Positions 22,659 to 33,382 of a stretch of DNA of 64,000 nucleotides are shown one piece after another; the first letter of the stretch is position 1, and every line of letters starts with the position of its first letter. Origin of the DNA: Rhizoctonia solani (Eukaryota > Basidiomycota > Agaricomycetes > Cantharellales > Ceratobasidiaceae); assembly GCF_016906535.1 (NCBI RefSeq), contig NC_057370.1, positions 1,612,001-1,676,000 on the forward strand. The letters run 5' to 3'. Under the pieces are notes generated by a model. That model made no database searches. It was not told where the DNA came from and saw only the letters and a list, made by a program, of their open reading frames with translations. The translations under genes and the position numbers were made by a program.

Positions 22659-24582
22659 TCAGCCTCGTGCGCATAGTGTAAGAGATACAATAAACAAATA
22701 GGAGAACACTTACTATCCGGCATCCGCCGTTTGTATCCGTACTTGCCAATAAAGCTGTCGAGCTCCTTGGGCCCACGCGATCCATACGGGTACGGTTGGG
22801 GTCGCGGTGCGGGGCCATCGCGTCCTTCGATCCAGTGCAGAATGGGTGTAAAGATCTAAACGCGCACACACACACAGAGTTTAATTTATCCGCTTCTCTC
22901 TGTCGGGCTTGAACCCAGACCCACCTTCCACGCCACATCGAGCTCGTCGTCTCGTACAAAGTTGGAATGATCGCCCTTGAGCGCGTCCAAGATCAGAGCC
23001 TCGTACGCCTCGGGGATCTTAGTCTCGGTGAATCGGCGCTTGTACGTCAAGTCCATCTCGGTCGGAATCGCCCGAGTGTAAAGCCCCGGCGTCTTGGCGT
23101 TGATCTTGACATAGACCGCCTCGGATGGCTGAATGCGCAACACGAGCTCGTTGCGCGCGATATCCTTGAAAATCCCTTGTGTGACATCCTTGTACTGGAT
23201 TCGGATCTCAACCTTGGCCTCGTTTAGAGCTAATCGCATTAAACGTTGATTGTCAGTCAAATTGAGCCAGGCTCGGTATCATCATTTTACTCCTCACCTT
23301 TTCCGGCCTTGAGGATGAACGGAACGCCCTCCCAGCGCGGGTTATGGATCCATAGCGTGAGCGCGGCAAACGTTGGACAGACCGAATTTTGCGGCACCGT
23401 CTCGTCGTCGAGGTATCCGGGCTTGCCGTTGGCGGCGACGTACTGGCCGAGCAACACGTCCTCCTTGGCGATGGGAGGGATCGCACGCAGGACTTTGACC
23501 TGTATATGCGTGCGTGCATGTCAGGCACCCGCTCGAGAGATAGCACACATGCTCTCGCGCCTCACCTTTTCGTCGCGGATGTCCTCGGCAGAGAACGAAA
23601 CAGGGCGCTCCATGGTAAGAATAGACAATACCTGGAGCAAGTCTTGCATGCGATTCAGCCACAAATCAAGGTGCTCATCCTCCTAAAAGAAAAGAAAAAA
23701 AGACGTACGATTTTGTTGGATGTCGCGAATGATACCAAATTCGTCGAAATACCCTCCTCGGCCCTCAGTGCCAAACGGCTCCTTGAACGTAATCTGCACG
23801 CTCTTGATTGCTTGGTTGCTCCACCCAGAGCTAAACACAAGGTTCGCAAACCTGAGCACAAGAATGTTTTGACCATTTCTTTCCCCAGATAATGGTCAAT
23901 GCGGAACGTCTCTTCCTCTGTCCATTCTTTCTTGAGCGAGGACATCATCTGGCGACACGACTCGAGGTCCTTGCCAAATGGCTTTTCGACAATGATTCGG
24001 TTCGTGCCGTTTGGCGTGTAGCAGTTGCGTCGCAGGCCTTGCGCGACGGGGATAAAGACCGACGGCGGAAGAGCCATGTAGAACAACCGATTGACCTCTT
24101 TGGTCTGGTACTTGCTCTCGATCTCCTCCAGGGCCTTGGTCAGAGCCGAGTATCCTTCGTCGCCCTCGTACTGGCCCGACACATAGCTCATCACATTCTT
24201 GAACTCTTCCAGTTTTTTCGCCGTCTCTGGGTCGTCTGCGTCCTTGATATACGACACGCCCCGCTTGTGGAACTCCTCTTCCGACATCTTGGTTCGTGCA
24301 TATCCGACAATGTGTACACCTTCGGGCAGATATCCGATCTTGAACAGTCCGAATAACGCCGGGAAGGTCTTGAATGCGCATTTAGCGAGTGCAACTATAA
24401 CTCCTGTGGACAGGCCCTACCTTTTTCTTCGCGAGATCGCCGGATGCACCCAGCACTGTCGATCAACCCGTCAGCGATGTCAAAGGTGTCACGAGCGAGC
24501 GAGAGGACCTACCGATAATAATCGTATTATTCTTCAACTCTTGGTGAGCTGACTCCATGGATGGTATTGTTCCGTGCGACAT
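22659..24582 (-). CDS. ZWF1: Glucose-6-phosphate dehydrogenase
   Basis: First, NADPH-producing enzyme of the oxidative pentose phosphate pathway, cytosolic. The start [20 protein letters not shown] leads through an intron to [20 protein letters not shown], the NADP-binding [10 protein letters not shown] motif. Then come [37 protein letters not shown], the active-site [12 protein letters not shown] (His of the DHYLGK motif), and C-terminal parts [18 protein letters not shown]. The 3' end is uncertain: a 50-nt intron ending CACGAG gives GYKRRMPDS and stop at 22659, whereas another acceptor would extend it to 22552. The 5' UTR has its own intron (24598-24700). About six introns in all. Confidence 0.9.
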
Positions 24583-24597
24583 TAGGTGCAAACTGTT

Positions 24598-24700
24598 CTG
24601 CCCAAGGTGTTTATAGCGTGAGCCCAACCAGACCGCAAGAAGCCCAACCAGCCCCGCAATAAAGAGCACGGTCAACGAGCGAGCGCGAGTCATAACTCAC
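24598..24700 (-). other. Probable 5' UTR intron of G6PD
   Basis: CAG|GTGAGT at 24700 and GGGCAG at the other end bracket 103 nt just upstream of the start codon. The segment contains an in-frame ATG and would add a membrane-anchor-like stretch (VLFIAGLVGLLAVWL) if retained. A cytosolic enzyme does not need this, so splicing is the simpler reading. Confidence 0.55.
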
Positions 24701-25544
24701 CTGAGGGGATATGGGGTGTCAAAGTTGAAGAGAAATTCAGCTGGTTTTGGGTCTGACTATACAGACGTCACCCCCCGGACTGCTTGCTAAGGATCCGTGG
24801 GAACTGATACAATGATGATCTCAGTTCAGGATTGGCCTTGCCGAGGCTCAGACTCTCTTGAGCTCCGGGTGCGCAGAAGTGACTAGGTAAGCCCTGTTGT
24901 ATGCGAGTCTCTTTTGTCTATATCCGTTTTGTGGCCAATATTTCTACTCGAACAAGGGTTGTTCGACGCTGCGTTCAACGGCTCTTGTGTCTCTATCAGG
25001 CTTCGCTCTCCCACGCCGCGTGAAATCCAATCTGTTGCAATCGGTGCCGATCATATGATATGGTGTGCGGACCTCCACTTGGAATAAATAAAGTGTTCTG
25101 GAAACGGCCCGGTTCCGGCCCATCGAGTCTACTGGGGTAGAGCACAAATGTGTCTCATAATTTTAGAACCCATCGGTCGCTTGCAGTGATATGTAAAGTA
25201 TGACGACTCTATGACCAACTTTGGATGCGAAGGGTTCTGCCAGCATCGAATGCGGTCTGGTACCCAGGGTACTGTAATATGATGGATGTTATGTCACCAA
25301 ACTTGGATGACATCGTTCTCTTTCGCAGTCAATGCGTAGTCGCCTATTCCCGTCCACTGCTTCCTTGCATTCGCGTTGAGCACATCGGCCTCCGACAGGG
25401 TCGAGGCGCGACTCGCGACTCGCAATTCGTAAATTGCGGTTATAAATGGCCACTTCCCCCAAACCGTCATCCACGTGAGTGGGCGGTTTGCCTTGTTCGC
25501 ATGTAGCTCGTTTAAGTATGATTGATAAAAAAAAAAAAGGCATC

Positions 25545-25550
25545 CACGTG
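25545..25550. promoter_or_regulatory. CACGTG E-box 51 bp upstream of the THOC5-like gene
   Basis: A CACGTG sits 51 bp before the ATG at 25601 and a second at 25472-25477. Both lie in the 1-kb divergent space shared with G6PD. Confidence 0.4.
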
Positions 25551-25600
25551 ACCAGGTCGAAAGAAACAAGCGCCACGCCGGCTCGGTCCAAACCTTGACC

Positions 25601-26370
25601 ATGGTTGGCGCATCGGTACTCTCAAACCCGCTCCCAGCGCAGCTACTCGCGTCGATCGACGAGCTTCTTCAAGAACTCGACACCCTAGTTGCACCGAGTT
25701 CATCAGTACCGCATGACGTTACTCGAAATGCTTCGAGCTCGATCACAGCCCAGCTGAGAGATCACTCGAGACAGTTGACGAACATTGTGCGCGAGGCCAA
25801 GCAAAATTCGTCAGAGGACAGGCTAATGAAGGATGAAGCTCATCTCGGGTTGCAGAATTTGCTGTATGAGAGGAGGCATTTGGAGAGAGAAATTGAAAAG
25901 TGTAGGCAATTCAAGTGGGTGTTTCGACTTGTATTATCCAGTGAGGCAATATCGAAAATAAATAGTTCTATTTATCAGGAAGTTCCTCTTCACACGCTTG
26001 ATGAATTTATGAGCATTTCTCCTGAAGAAGCGCGAACAGAGGAGATTCTAAAAGACGAACACCAGTTGTTACTCAGGCGATTGAATCTGGAACTCTCCGA
26101 GAGAGCGAGGTAAGTATTGTTAATAGCCAATTGTCTTGCTCTGATGTTGGGTGTTTCTAGGCTAGACACACAGAAGAAGCAAATGATTGCAGAAAAAGAG
26201 CGGTGCTTTCGGAGAACAAAAAAGCCGAGAGTGGGCTTGATGCCTTGGTGGGCGACCTCGATAATCTTTCCAAGGCATGTACCACGAATCTAACCCAAGT
26301 ATACTGCTGATCGGACGACCAGATTGCCATGGAACTACAAGGGAAAATGACCGCACTTGAACTACCATAG
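25601..26370 (+). CDS. THO complex subunit 5-like protein
   Basis: The THO/TREX complex couples transcription to mRNA export in the nucleus. The protein starts MVGASVLSNPLPAQLLASID. The THOC5 hallmark is LMKDEAHLGLQNLLYERRHL followed by EREIEKCRQFK, an intron, then SIYQEVPLHTLDEFM and SPEEARTEEILKDEHQLLLR, and a coiled coil (LELSERARLDTQKKQMIAEK). The frame breaks at a five-A run (26193-26197); one more A gives ...KRAVLSENKKAESGLDALVG. A GC-AG intron (26275-26322, donor GCATGT, branch CTAAC) joins LSK to IAMELQGKMTALELP and stop. At about 200 residues it covers only the N-terminal part of animal THOC5, as fungal members often do. Confidence 0.8.
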
Positions 26371-26612
26371 CCACGTATAGTGACAGGTTCCTCTCTTATG
26401 TATATAAACTGAATAGTTGACCACAGATAGCCTTGTTAAAAACATGTACAGAAACAATACATAAGCAAACCATACGAGACGTTATACAACTTCATATGTG
26501 GTCCCCGCACCCTGGAGACTAACGAAATGAGAGGTGGTGGAAATGCGATAAACGAGAGCAATAGTGATATGCAAGTGCAGGGAGGGTATAGTGTGTGATG
26601 ATCGAACCGTTC

Positions 26613-27497
26613 TCAAGCATTTCCCTCGTCATCGCTGATGCTCCCTACACTGCTCATCTCGGCGTCTTCCTCATCTTCTTCGTCTTCTTCGGCCGCTGCA
26701 GCCTCTGCAGCTTCCTTTGAGGCGTAACGCTTGACGTATTCTAGTACACCGGTGGTTACTATTTACCCACGCCAAAAGGTGGAACAGAACGTACCTCGGA
26801 CCTTGGCCTCGTAATTCTTCGGCTCCCTCATGAGAAGAGCTGCAGCCTCCCCGTTAAGGGGATCACTGGGGTTAGGATACCGGAGTAGCTGAGGCAAGAA
26901 CGATTCGAAGATATTGATCATATCTGGTACTATGGTAAGAAAAACATCAAGGAGCATTTAGCGTTTCCTTACCGAACATTGGGGACCATGTTTGGTTAAT
27001 AACATCCAAGCACACCGAGCCGCTCCTAATTGGGAATAAATGAGCTCCCAGCACTCATTAGGGTCGCTTATAAAATGTGGGAACACGTACAGCTCGTCAA
27101 TGTTGGGATGGAATATCTTATTCATAAACCCAATACTGGGACTTTTGTATGGGTACTGATCGGGGAGTTCTACGTGGATCTTCCAGACCCCACCGGCAAA
27201 GGCGGCTGATGGGGAGGAGGTCAGGCGAGGCACAGCCGGGTCAAGGAATAACTTACTCTCTTCGGGGCCGCTGAACATGACGTAGAACTCTTGCATGTTG
27301 TCGTTGACGAGGCTCACTTTGTAGTCAGACATCAACCTGTATCGGATCGTTAATTGCTCTGAGAGACTATCAGTGGGGTAGACTCATACATCTTCATAAC
27401 ATCCGTCTCGATGCGGCGCTTGGGGGAAGTGTGGGTAGGCGAAAAGCAAGTAGCGTTAGTGTGAGCAAACGGGCCACAGGGCTCAGCAACTTATCAT
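26613..27497 (-). CDS. UBC8: Ubiquitin-conjugating enzyme E2 of the Ubc8/UBE2H class
   Basis: Ubc8 works with the GID/CTLH E3 ligase, for example in turnover of gluconeogenic enzymes. The reading [20 protein letters not shown] is typical for the class. It continues [50 protein letters not shown], then the catalytic-Cys block [37 protein letters not shown] and an acidic tail ([20 protein letters not shown]) that is also a class feature. The ATG at 27497-27495 is followed at once by an AT-AC intron (27431-27494). Without it the coding frame has stops and no Met upstream of PKRR. Other introns are GT-AG. Confidence 0.88.
27431..27494 (-). other. AT-AC intron directly after the UBC8 start codon
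   Basis: The sequence reads ATG|ATAAGTTGCTG ... GCCTACCCAC|ACTTCCCCCAAGCGCC, with a good branch point CACTAAC inside. Removal of 64 nt gives [12 protein letters not shown]. There is no AG between the branch point and the codon for Lys4, so no GT-AG solution exists for this N-terminus. Confidence 0.7.
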
Positions 27498-27899
27498 CTT
27501 GGAGAATTGCTATGGGTTCGTGCGGTGAACAAGCAAGAGGCCGAGGCTCAGTTGGTGATCTTCAGCAGAGTGGCAAGATCAGCGGCTGAGATGCGAATCC
27601 GGTGATATATACTCACAGGGAGTAAGAAGTGCAGAGGGAGAGGGGAGAGGGGTTGTCGCGGGTCTGGTATTTGGGCTATCTGGTGGTTGACGTTGACTGG
27701 GCAGTAGGCCATGCGATTCTCACGTGATGCCCCGGTCCTTCCGACCCGCAATATTCCCATAGCCCAAGAAAATCGCGCAGTCCAGACGAGATATTTGCGC
27801 TCTAATGGCATGATACATCATAATATTAATCAAGCGAAACAGTACTATGATTTAGCGTGACATGTCGTAATAATCATCGACCATTCATCTCATTTTTTT

Positions 27900-28549
27900 T
27901 CAATAGTACCACTCTTCGTAAACGCGATACGATCCACGACGGGTGTCTTTGTACGGATCATATTTCTCGCGACCGTGGTTACGGCCAGTATCCGACTTTG
28001 GCGCGACAGCTGCAGGTGCATCTACACTCGAATGACCGCCCCCGACACCTGTCATTCGGAACATGATTGCGAACACTATTAAGTAACGTCTTAGTGCACT
28101 GAGCTTCCGACGATGACGACAATCAACGTACTGAGCCATAGAATGAAGAACATCCCTATCATCTTCAGTTCATTTCGATTGTGCCCGTCTGTGGTTAGAT
28201 TACCGTTTTGTCGCCGGTCGGTCACAGCGCTAACGGAAGAACAACAATTAGTATAAAGTGACATACGAAAAGTCAAGTTCGTACTCACACATATGCTAAC
28301 GCCCCGCATGCTCCAAGTGCCAATAAAACTTGAATAATAGTGCCATACGCTATATAAGGTGATTTTCAATACTAGTATTGGTATTTGATGCGGGACAAAC
28401 TCACGCCTGAGACTAGGTAGCACGAATAGCAACAGCTGCACGCCAATGGCACAAGATATACCTGATACTGTCAGTTTATTATATAACGTGTTTTTTTTTT
28501 GCCGGTACACACCCATGGTAGTCCATCGAACAAGCTCTTCAGAGCGCAT
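27900..28549 (-). CDS. Small three-pass membrane protein, unknown function
   Basis: About 140 residues after removing four short introns. It starts MRSEELVRWTTMG. Predicted membrane segments are GISCAIGVQLLLFVLPSL, YGTIIQVLLALGACGALAY and LKMIGMFFILWLMFAIMF. A basic, Tyr/Arg/Asp-rich cytosolic tail follows (REKYDPYKDTRRGSYRVYEE). The RNELK that precedes the third segment resembles the VRSEL before a segment of a neighbouring gene, so it may be a distant member of the same membrane-protein array. I do not recognise a named family. The start is the first ATG of the first exon that gives a membrane segment. Confidence 0.5.
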
Positions 28550-28920
28550 TTCTGATTGTCTTGCTCGGTATGACCTTTCAGAATTTGTTGAGGGCGATCT
28601 CGGTGGCGTTACAGGAACAAATCCAGTTCCTACACTACTACTGCTCGAGCGGCGAGACAGAGTTCGGGTCGGCGACGGCTCCAGAACTGGCTCCAGAATG
28701 GATGTACTTAAAAACTAGGAAGCAAATAGGGACTTCTAGAATTGTGACCGGTTCGTCGGCTGGATTAGTGGTGGTTAGTGAGAGATACGTTGAATACTGT
28801 ACCTGTTTTCCCTGTTTTAACCTAGCACAACGAGGCTACCATGTGTTGGCGAGGGCACAAAGCAAACATACAATACACGTGTATTGTCAATAAACAACAT
28901 CACGTGTAGGCGATGAGATC

Positions 28921-28974
28921 ATGCGCATTTATCAACAAAAAAATCAAGCTGTACTAGCCAATACAATTGATGAA
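28921..28974. repeat. Duplicated 3' flank, copy near first MARVEL gene
   Basis: The stretch starting atgcgcatttatcaac and containing atcaagctgtactagccaat matches the flank of the next gene at 31031-31084 (atgcgcattcatta... atcaaggtgtactacccgat). Both lie about 40-90 bp past the stop codon of their gene. This shows that the duplication unit included non-coding DNA. Confidence 0.6.
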
Positions 28975-29009
28975 GTAATTCATGCACAAATACAAATAAG
29001 AACAAGTGT

Positions 29010-30342
29010 TTAAGCAGATATAACGCTCCCTGCGACCTGATGAACGCGCCCATTTTGTACGACGACCGAGTGTCCGGGTAGCTAGACAACAATGAATTAG
29101 AAAGGGGTAATTAGCATAGCAATAAATGATATACCTGTTGAACGAGCTAAATATACATTGTTATCGTATATATACTGGTGTCACAAACCGCAACACTCAC
29201 CTGCTGACGATGGATAGAACCGCTGGTACTGGGGGGATTTGAATAGTATGGGTACTGATATGGTTGCCTATGTGCACTAGGAGGCCGTGGGCTGACGCCC
29301 CTACCCCTAGGAGGATAAGCTTCCGGTTCTGGCTTAGGAATAGGATCCTCGCCGGGCATCATAACGTCGGACATAGGGCCAGTCCAAATGTCATGGTCTC
29401 CGCTTGCGTAGAGTTTGTCAACGACAACAGCAATATGATCCACCAAATAGTAACTGAGTGCGGTGGAATCAGCATTGTATGATTCTACGTCTAATCCATG
29501 AACTCACGCAGCACGAAAATCGCCCATGAGAAGGCAAGGGTAGACTAAGACAGTATTTGTTATGTAAGATATGCTCAGCAGTAAAAAAAAAGGAGGTGTA
29601 CCAACCTTCATTTGGCGACAGTAGCTTTCTGCAGACACTAGGAGGGCTAGATTCAGATCATTTAGGAAGGTTGGGGAGAAATACATACTCGTCGCATTAT
29701 TACTTGTTGGAACCGTTTGTCCTCTCATAGCATAGCAGCGTTGATAGCTATGATGTATTAGAATATCTATGTATCTTTGTTTTCTAGAGTGACTCACCCA
29801 ATCACGTCTTGGGAATACGCTCCCATTGTTAACCATAGCACTATATGCGCTGTTAGAACTACAAGGACACCACGTCCGAAGGTACTTACCAGCTATTATA
29901 AATAGAACCCATGCCTCGATCCTTGGTTGGGAACGTTGGGAAAGCGCCAAAATTATAACTAGACTGGCTACAGAAACAACCTAAGAATATAGTATTAACT
30001 TGGTCTAATCGTATTAGCCGATCGGTACACATACCAAAGAGAATATAAGGAAGTCATCTACAGGGTAAATGTCAGTAAGTTATGGATTTGAAAAGAACGG
30101 AAGTCGCACGGATATCGGTGGAAAACAGGACACTAGCGAGGTAAGCACTATGATCGCAATAAGTAGTTAGCGCCAGAACCGCACACCGCCCCGCAAGGAC
30201 GCTTACGATAATGCAAGCACAACAATAGAGCCCACAAAGACGGCAGCTATTCCCCGGTCTCAGTCATTGTACTAGTAATAAAGAAATAATACCTACCAAA
30301 CACGCGAAACCTGAGGGTGTTGAACAAGTTCGAGTCGCCCAT
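29010..30342 (-). CDS. MARVEL-like four-pass membrane protein, tandem copy 1
   Basis: About 240 residues in at least ten exons. It starts MGDSNLFNTLRFRVF. Membrane segments are AAVFVGSIVVLALSAYLASV, FLIFSLVVSVASLVIILAL, VLFIIAVLWLTMGAYSQ and STLAFSWAIFVLLTIWWIIL. The second and third are linked by SQRSQPRIEA. A Cys-containing loop (DVIGYQRCYAMRGQ, SYCRQMK) lies before the last segment. This four-helix plan with RxQPRIxA, VLWLTMGAY and AFSWAIF suggests the MARVEL superfamily (inference from pattern, not search). The Pro/Tyr-rich tail ends with a 12-nt exon (LVQQ) and a final exon LPGHSVVVQNGRVHQVAGSV + ISA. Relative to its paralog one base is missing near the end of the last membrane segment (about 29400-29450). 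Confidence 0.72.
29135..29146 (-). other. 12-nt micro-exon (LVQQ) in MARVEL copy 1
   Basis: Minus-strand sequence TTTAG|CTCGTTCAACAG|GTATAT: a four-codon exon between an AG acceptor and a GT donor. The preceding exon ends in phase 0 (...IHRQQ) and the following exon starts CTACCCGGACAC. The paralog has the same micro-exon at 31244-31255. Confidence 0.65.
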
Positions 30343-31030
30343 TAATTTCGTAGATGCCGTAAGTAATCAGTGATTCGTCTGGTCGTGGATAGTGCTATTG
30401 GCCAGTGGGTCGCCAAGTCGGACCACTCGTGAGATACTGAGGGTTATCATCACTGAAGTCACTTATTTATAAAATGGCGATGTGCTCTGTGAACATGCCC
30501 TGCAGAATTAACGGGCCATCGCGAATCGGGGAGTTCCTTATCACGTGGTAGCAAGTCTAATGCTATCAAAATTGGAGCTATGAGTGCTATGGTGTAAGCT
30601 GCGTCACTCTGACGCCGTCATAGTCATTGATATTTTCGATGTTCACCTTTCGCGGTCCTTTCATTAGAGGCTTGCGTCGAAGCTGCTACATTGACGCTCT
30701 AAAGGGCCCCGGTCGTCACTCGAGATCCATACAACTTTTAACTGATCACGTCTATCTAGACGTATGCTGATACCCTCTCATGCAGCTGTGATCCGTCCAA
30801 CAAAGCTCAATATTACCTTATGAGAATTCGTATACTGTGTTTTCAGGGTACTTAGATGGCTAGACCACTTTATGTGCTCATTGGTTTCTCATTGTTGTTG
30901 TGTACTAACTCTATCTACAATCGTAGAGTGATTTTCTACCTCGTTTCACCTTGATGTAGGTATATAACTTGTTATCAAAGGGCGCTCTTGAATAAACGGC
31001 CTGTTATCATTTTCCTAGATGAATCTATCT

Positions 31031-31084
31031 ATGCGCATTCATTAATAAGGATCAAGGTGTACTACCCGATACAGCTGGGTGAAA
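31031..31084. repeat. Duplicated 3' flank, copy near second MARVEL gene
   Basis: Counterpart of 28921-28974. Similarity covers roughly 50 bp with scattered substitutions. Confidence 0.6.
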
Positions 31085-31121
31085 AAATGGCATACATGCA
31101 ATAGAAAAAGGGATCAGAACA

Positions 31122-32435
31122 CTAAGCTGACACAACGCTCCCAGGGACTTGGGTGACTTGGCCATTTCGGATGATGACCGAGTGCCCAGGTTGCTGAGAC
31201 ATATTGAGCGGGAATAAATTTCATTACAATAACTGCTACATACCTGTTGAATAACCTAAATGCATCGTTAGTATCAATATAGGTTTGAGGGTCTCAAACT
31301 TACCTGGGGTTGAAGAGGCCCGCTTATGTTTGGAGGACTTGGGTAATACACAAATGTTTGTCCGGGTGCATTAGGCAGATTGGTGCTGGTGCCCATGGGG
31401 TAATCCCCTGCTATGGGATAGTCTCCTGTTTTATTGATAGGCCTCTCTGTCAAGATTGAGACTTCAGACATAGAGTTTCCCCAAATATCACGGTTCCCCC
31501 TTGCATAGATTTTGATGATAACGGTGAGTAGTCCAACTAGCCATAGGGTAACTGATACGTAGCAATGTCAACACCATACCCTCCAGTGACTAAAAGGTAC
31601 ACCTACGAAACACGAAATTTGCCCATGAGAAGGCGAGGACAGTCTATAAGGACTTATATTCAGACATTGTATAACCGGAAGAGAAGAAACCGACCTTCAT
31701 TTGGCGGCAGTACTTTTCCGCGGACACTGTGTATTTCATTAGATGACATTAGATGACGATTGGGATACTCACTAGTTGTGTCGTTCTTTGCTGGAATTGT
31801 GTTCCCTCTCAACGAATAACAAAATACGTGACTGGGTTCGTGTTAGGATATTACAATATTGGCCTAATCTTGGAACCGACTCACCCGATTACATCTTGTG
31901 AGTATGCTCCCATCGTAAGCCATAGTACTGTGTGTAATCGGAGCCAGTTGGCGGTGAATTGCGTTTAATGGTACCAGCACTTACCAACCAGTATGAACAA
32001 GACTGCTGCATCTATCCTTGGTTGAGAACGCAGAGCCAATAATACAAAGATAACGATGGTGAATGCAGATACAACCTGTATTATGATATATCAAGAACGA
32101 ATAATGATACTGGACGATTGATATCCGTACCAAAGAGAAAATGAGAAAGTCATCTATGAGATTATCAGCAGAATATTAGCTTCAATTGATATATATGTAG
32201 CGTACGAATGCCAGTAGAAAACAAACGACTGGTGAGGTATGCGCTACATTAAATGGTTAAAACGCTGAGCCCATAAGACATTGATCACACAGAGAGGCTC
32301 ACCATATCCCAAGCACAATACTCGCTCCCACAAATACGATGGCTGTTTTTAGCGTTAAATACTTCCTTATGAGACACAAATGCAGCACTTGCCAAACAGG
32401 CAAAGCCTGAGTTTGTTAAATAAGTTCAAGCTCAT
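31122..32435 (-). CDS. MARVEL-like four-pass membrane protein, tandem copy 2
   Basis: Paralog of the gene at 29010-30342 with matching exons. It starts MSLNLFNKLRLCLF. Membrane segments include AIVFVGASIVLGICAYLTS, FLIFSLVVSAFTIVIFVLL, VLFILVVLWLTMGAYSQDVI and TVLAFSWANFVFLTLWLVGL. Stretches such as VLWLTMGAYSQDVIG are identical in both. The cytosolic part (KIYARGNRDIWGNSMSEV...) is intact, so this copy shows the original frame. The tail has the same 12-nt exon (VIQQ, 31244-31255) and a last exon QPGHSVIIRNGQVTQVPGSV + VSA. Its first intron uses a GC donor (GCAAGT, 32392-32343) where copy 1 uses GT. MARVEL assignment is by pattern; function unknown. Confidence 0.75.
31244..31255 (-). other. 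12-nt micro-exon (VIQQ) in MARVEL copy 2
   Basis: Minus-strand CATTTAG|GTTATTCAACAG|GTATGT, phase 0 on both sides, between ...GPLQPQ and QPGHSV. Same length and position as in the paralog. Confidence 0.65.
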
Positions 32436-33382
32436 TAATCTCGTAAAACAGCCTTGTAGATATCAGTGATTCCTCTGGTCGTGAAGACAGCGTGCTGGTG
32501 GGTAATATATCGTCGTTTCAGGCCACTTGTAGATACTATTGACACAGGTACGAACGTAAATCAAGCCTCGTTGAAGGCGCCTGTATCGAGATGGCGATGC
32601 GCGCGGGCGAACACAACAAACTAGAGACCCTGGAATGACGAGCCCCCAGAAATGCACCGCACGTGACTCAAAATAGACCGTCTCACGAAATTTGGGGAAG
32701 TTCCCAGTCGAGAATTCAACGGCCACGAGGCACCCATGTGTCGAATCCGGTGCATATAGGTGCACAATCTGCGACATATCAAATAGTCATACATTCACAC
32801 CATACCTAAGATTACTTGGGGTTGGTTCGTGTACTGCGCGTCAATTTAGTACACCAAAACCGGCTCTAGACTCAGCCTTGTATGTATTACGGAAGCTCTG
32901 ATAGAAGCAGATGAATGGTACAGCAAGGTGTAGGCAATGGATATGCGAATACAGTTGTCGATTACAGCGGCACTTGCATTTGAAGACTCAGTATTATGCC
33001 TGACATGCACTCGTTCCTCAGTTCTAACTTGTTTGTTCACTTTGTTGTACGAAAGCGCTGGCTGAATTCTGAAGGACAAAATATCTGAAAGAGTAGGTTA
33101 ATAGCGCATACACTAGGGGCCTGCAATAGTTTAACCAACGACTGGTCCAAGAGCAGCGTTAGTGCACACCCGGATGATCTAATCATACAGTCCAGGTTCA
33201 ATCCAATTCATATTCTATTTCGTTATTTATCGTTAGATACATGGCTATAGCGAACAAAGTATATCATTTCACGAAGACAAAAATATATTTAAAGGGTGCG
33301 GTGCATAGGGTATTGGATGTAGCCGCAATAAATACCCTCTGAGCCGTAGATGAAACGCATATGAGCAGTGTCAACAGTACGA

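Noticed and set aside
33120..33210. tRNA-like T-loop string GGTTCAATCC
   Set aside because: No matching acceptor stem or D and anticodon arms could be formed around it.
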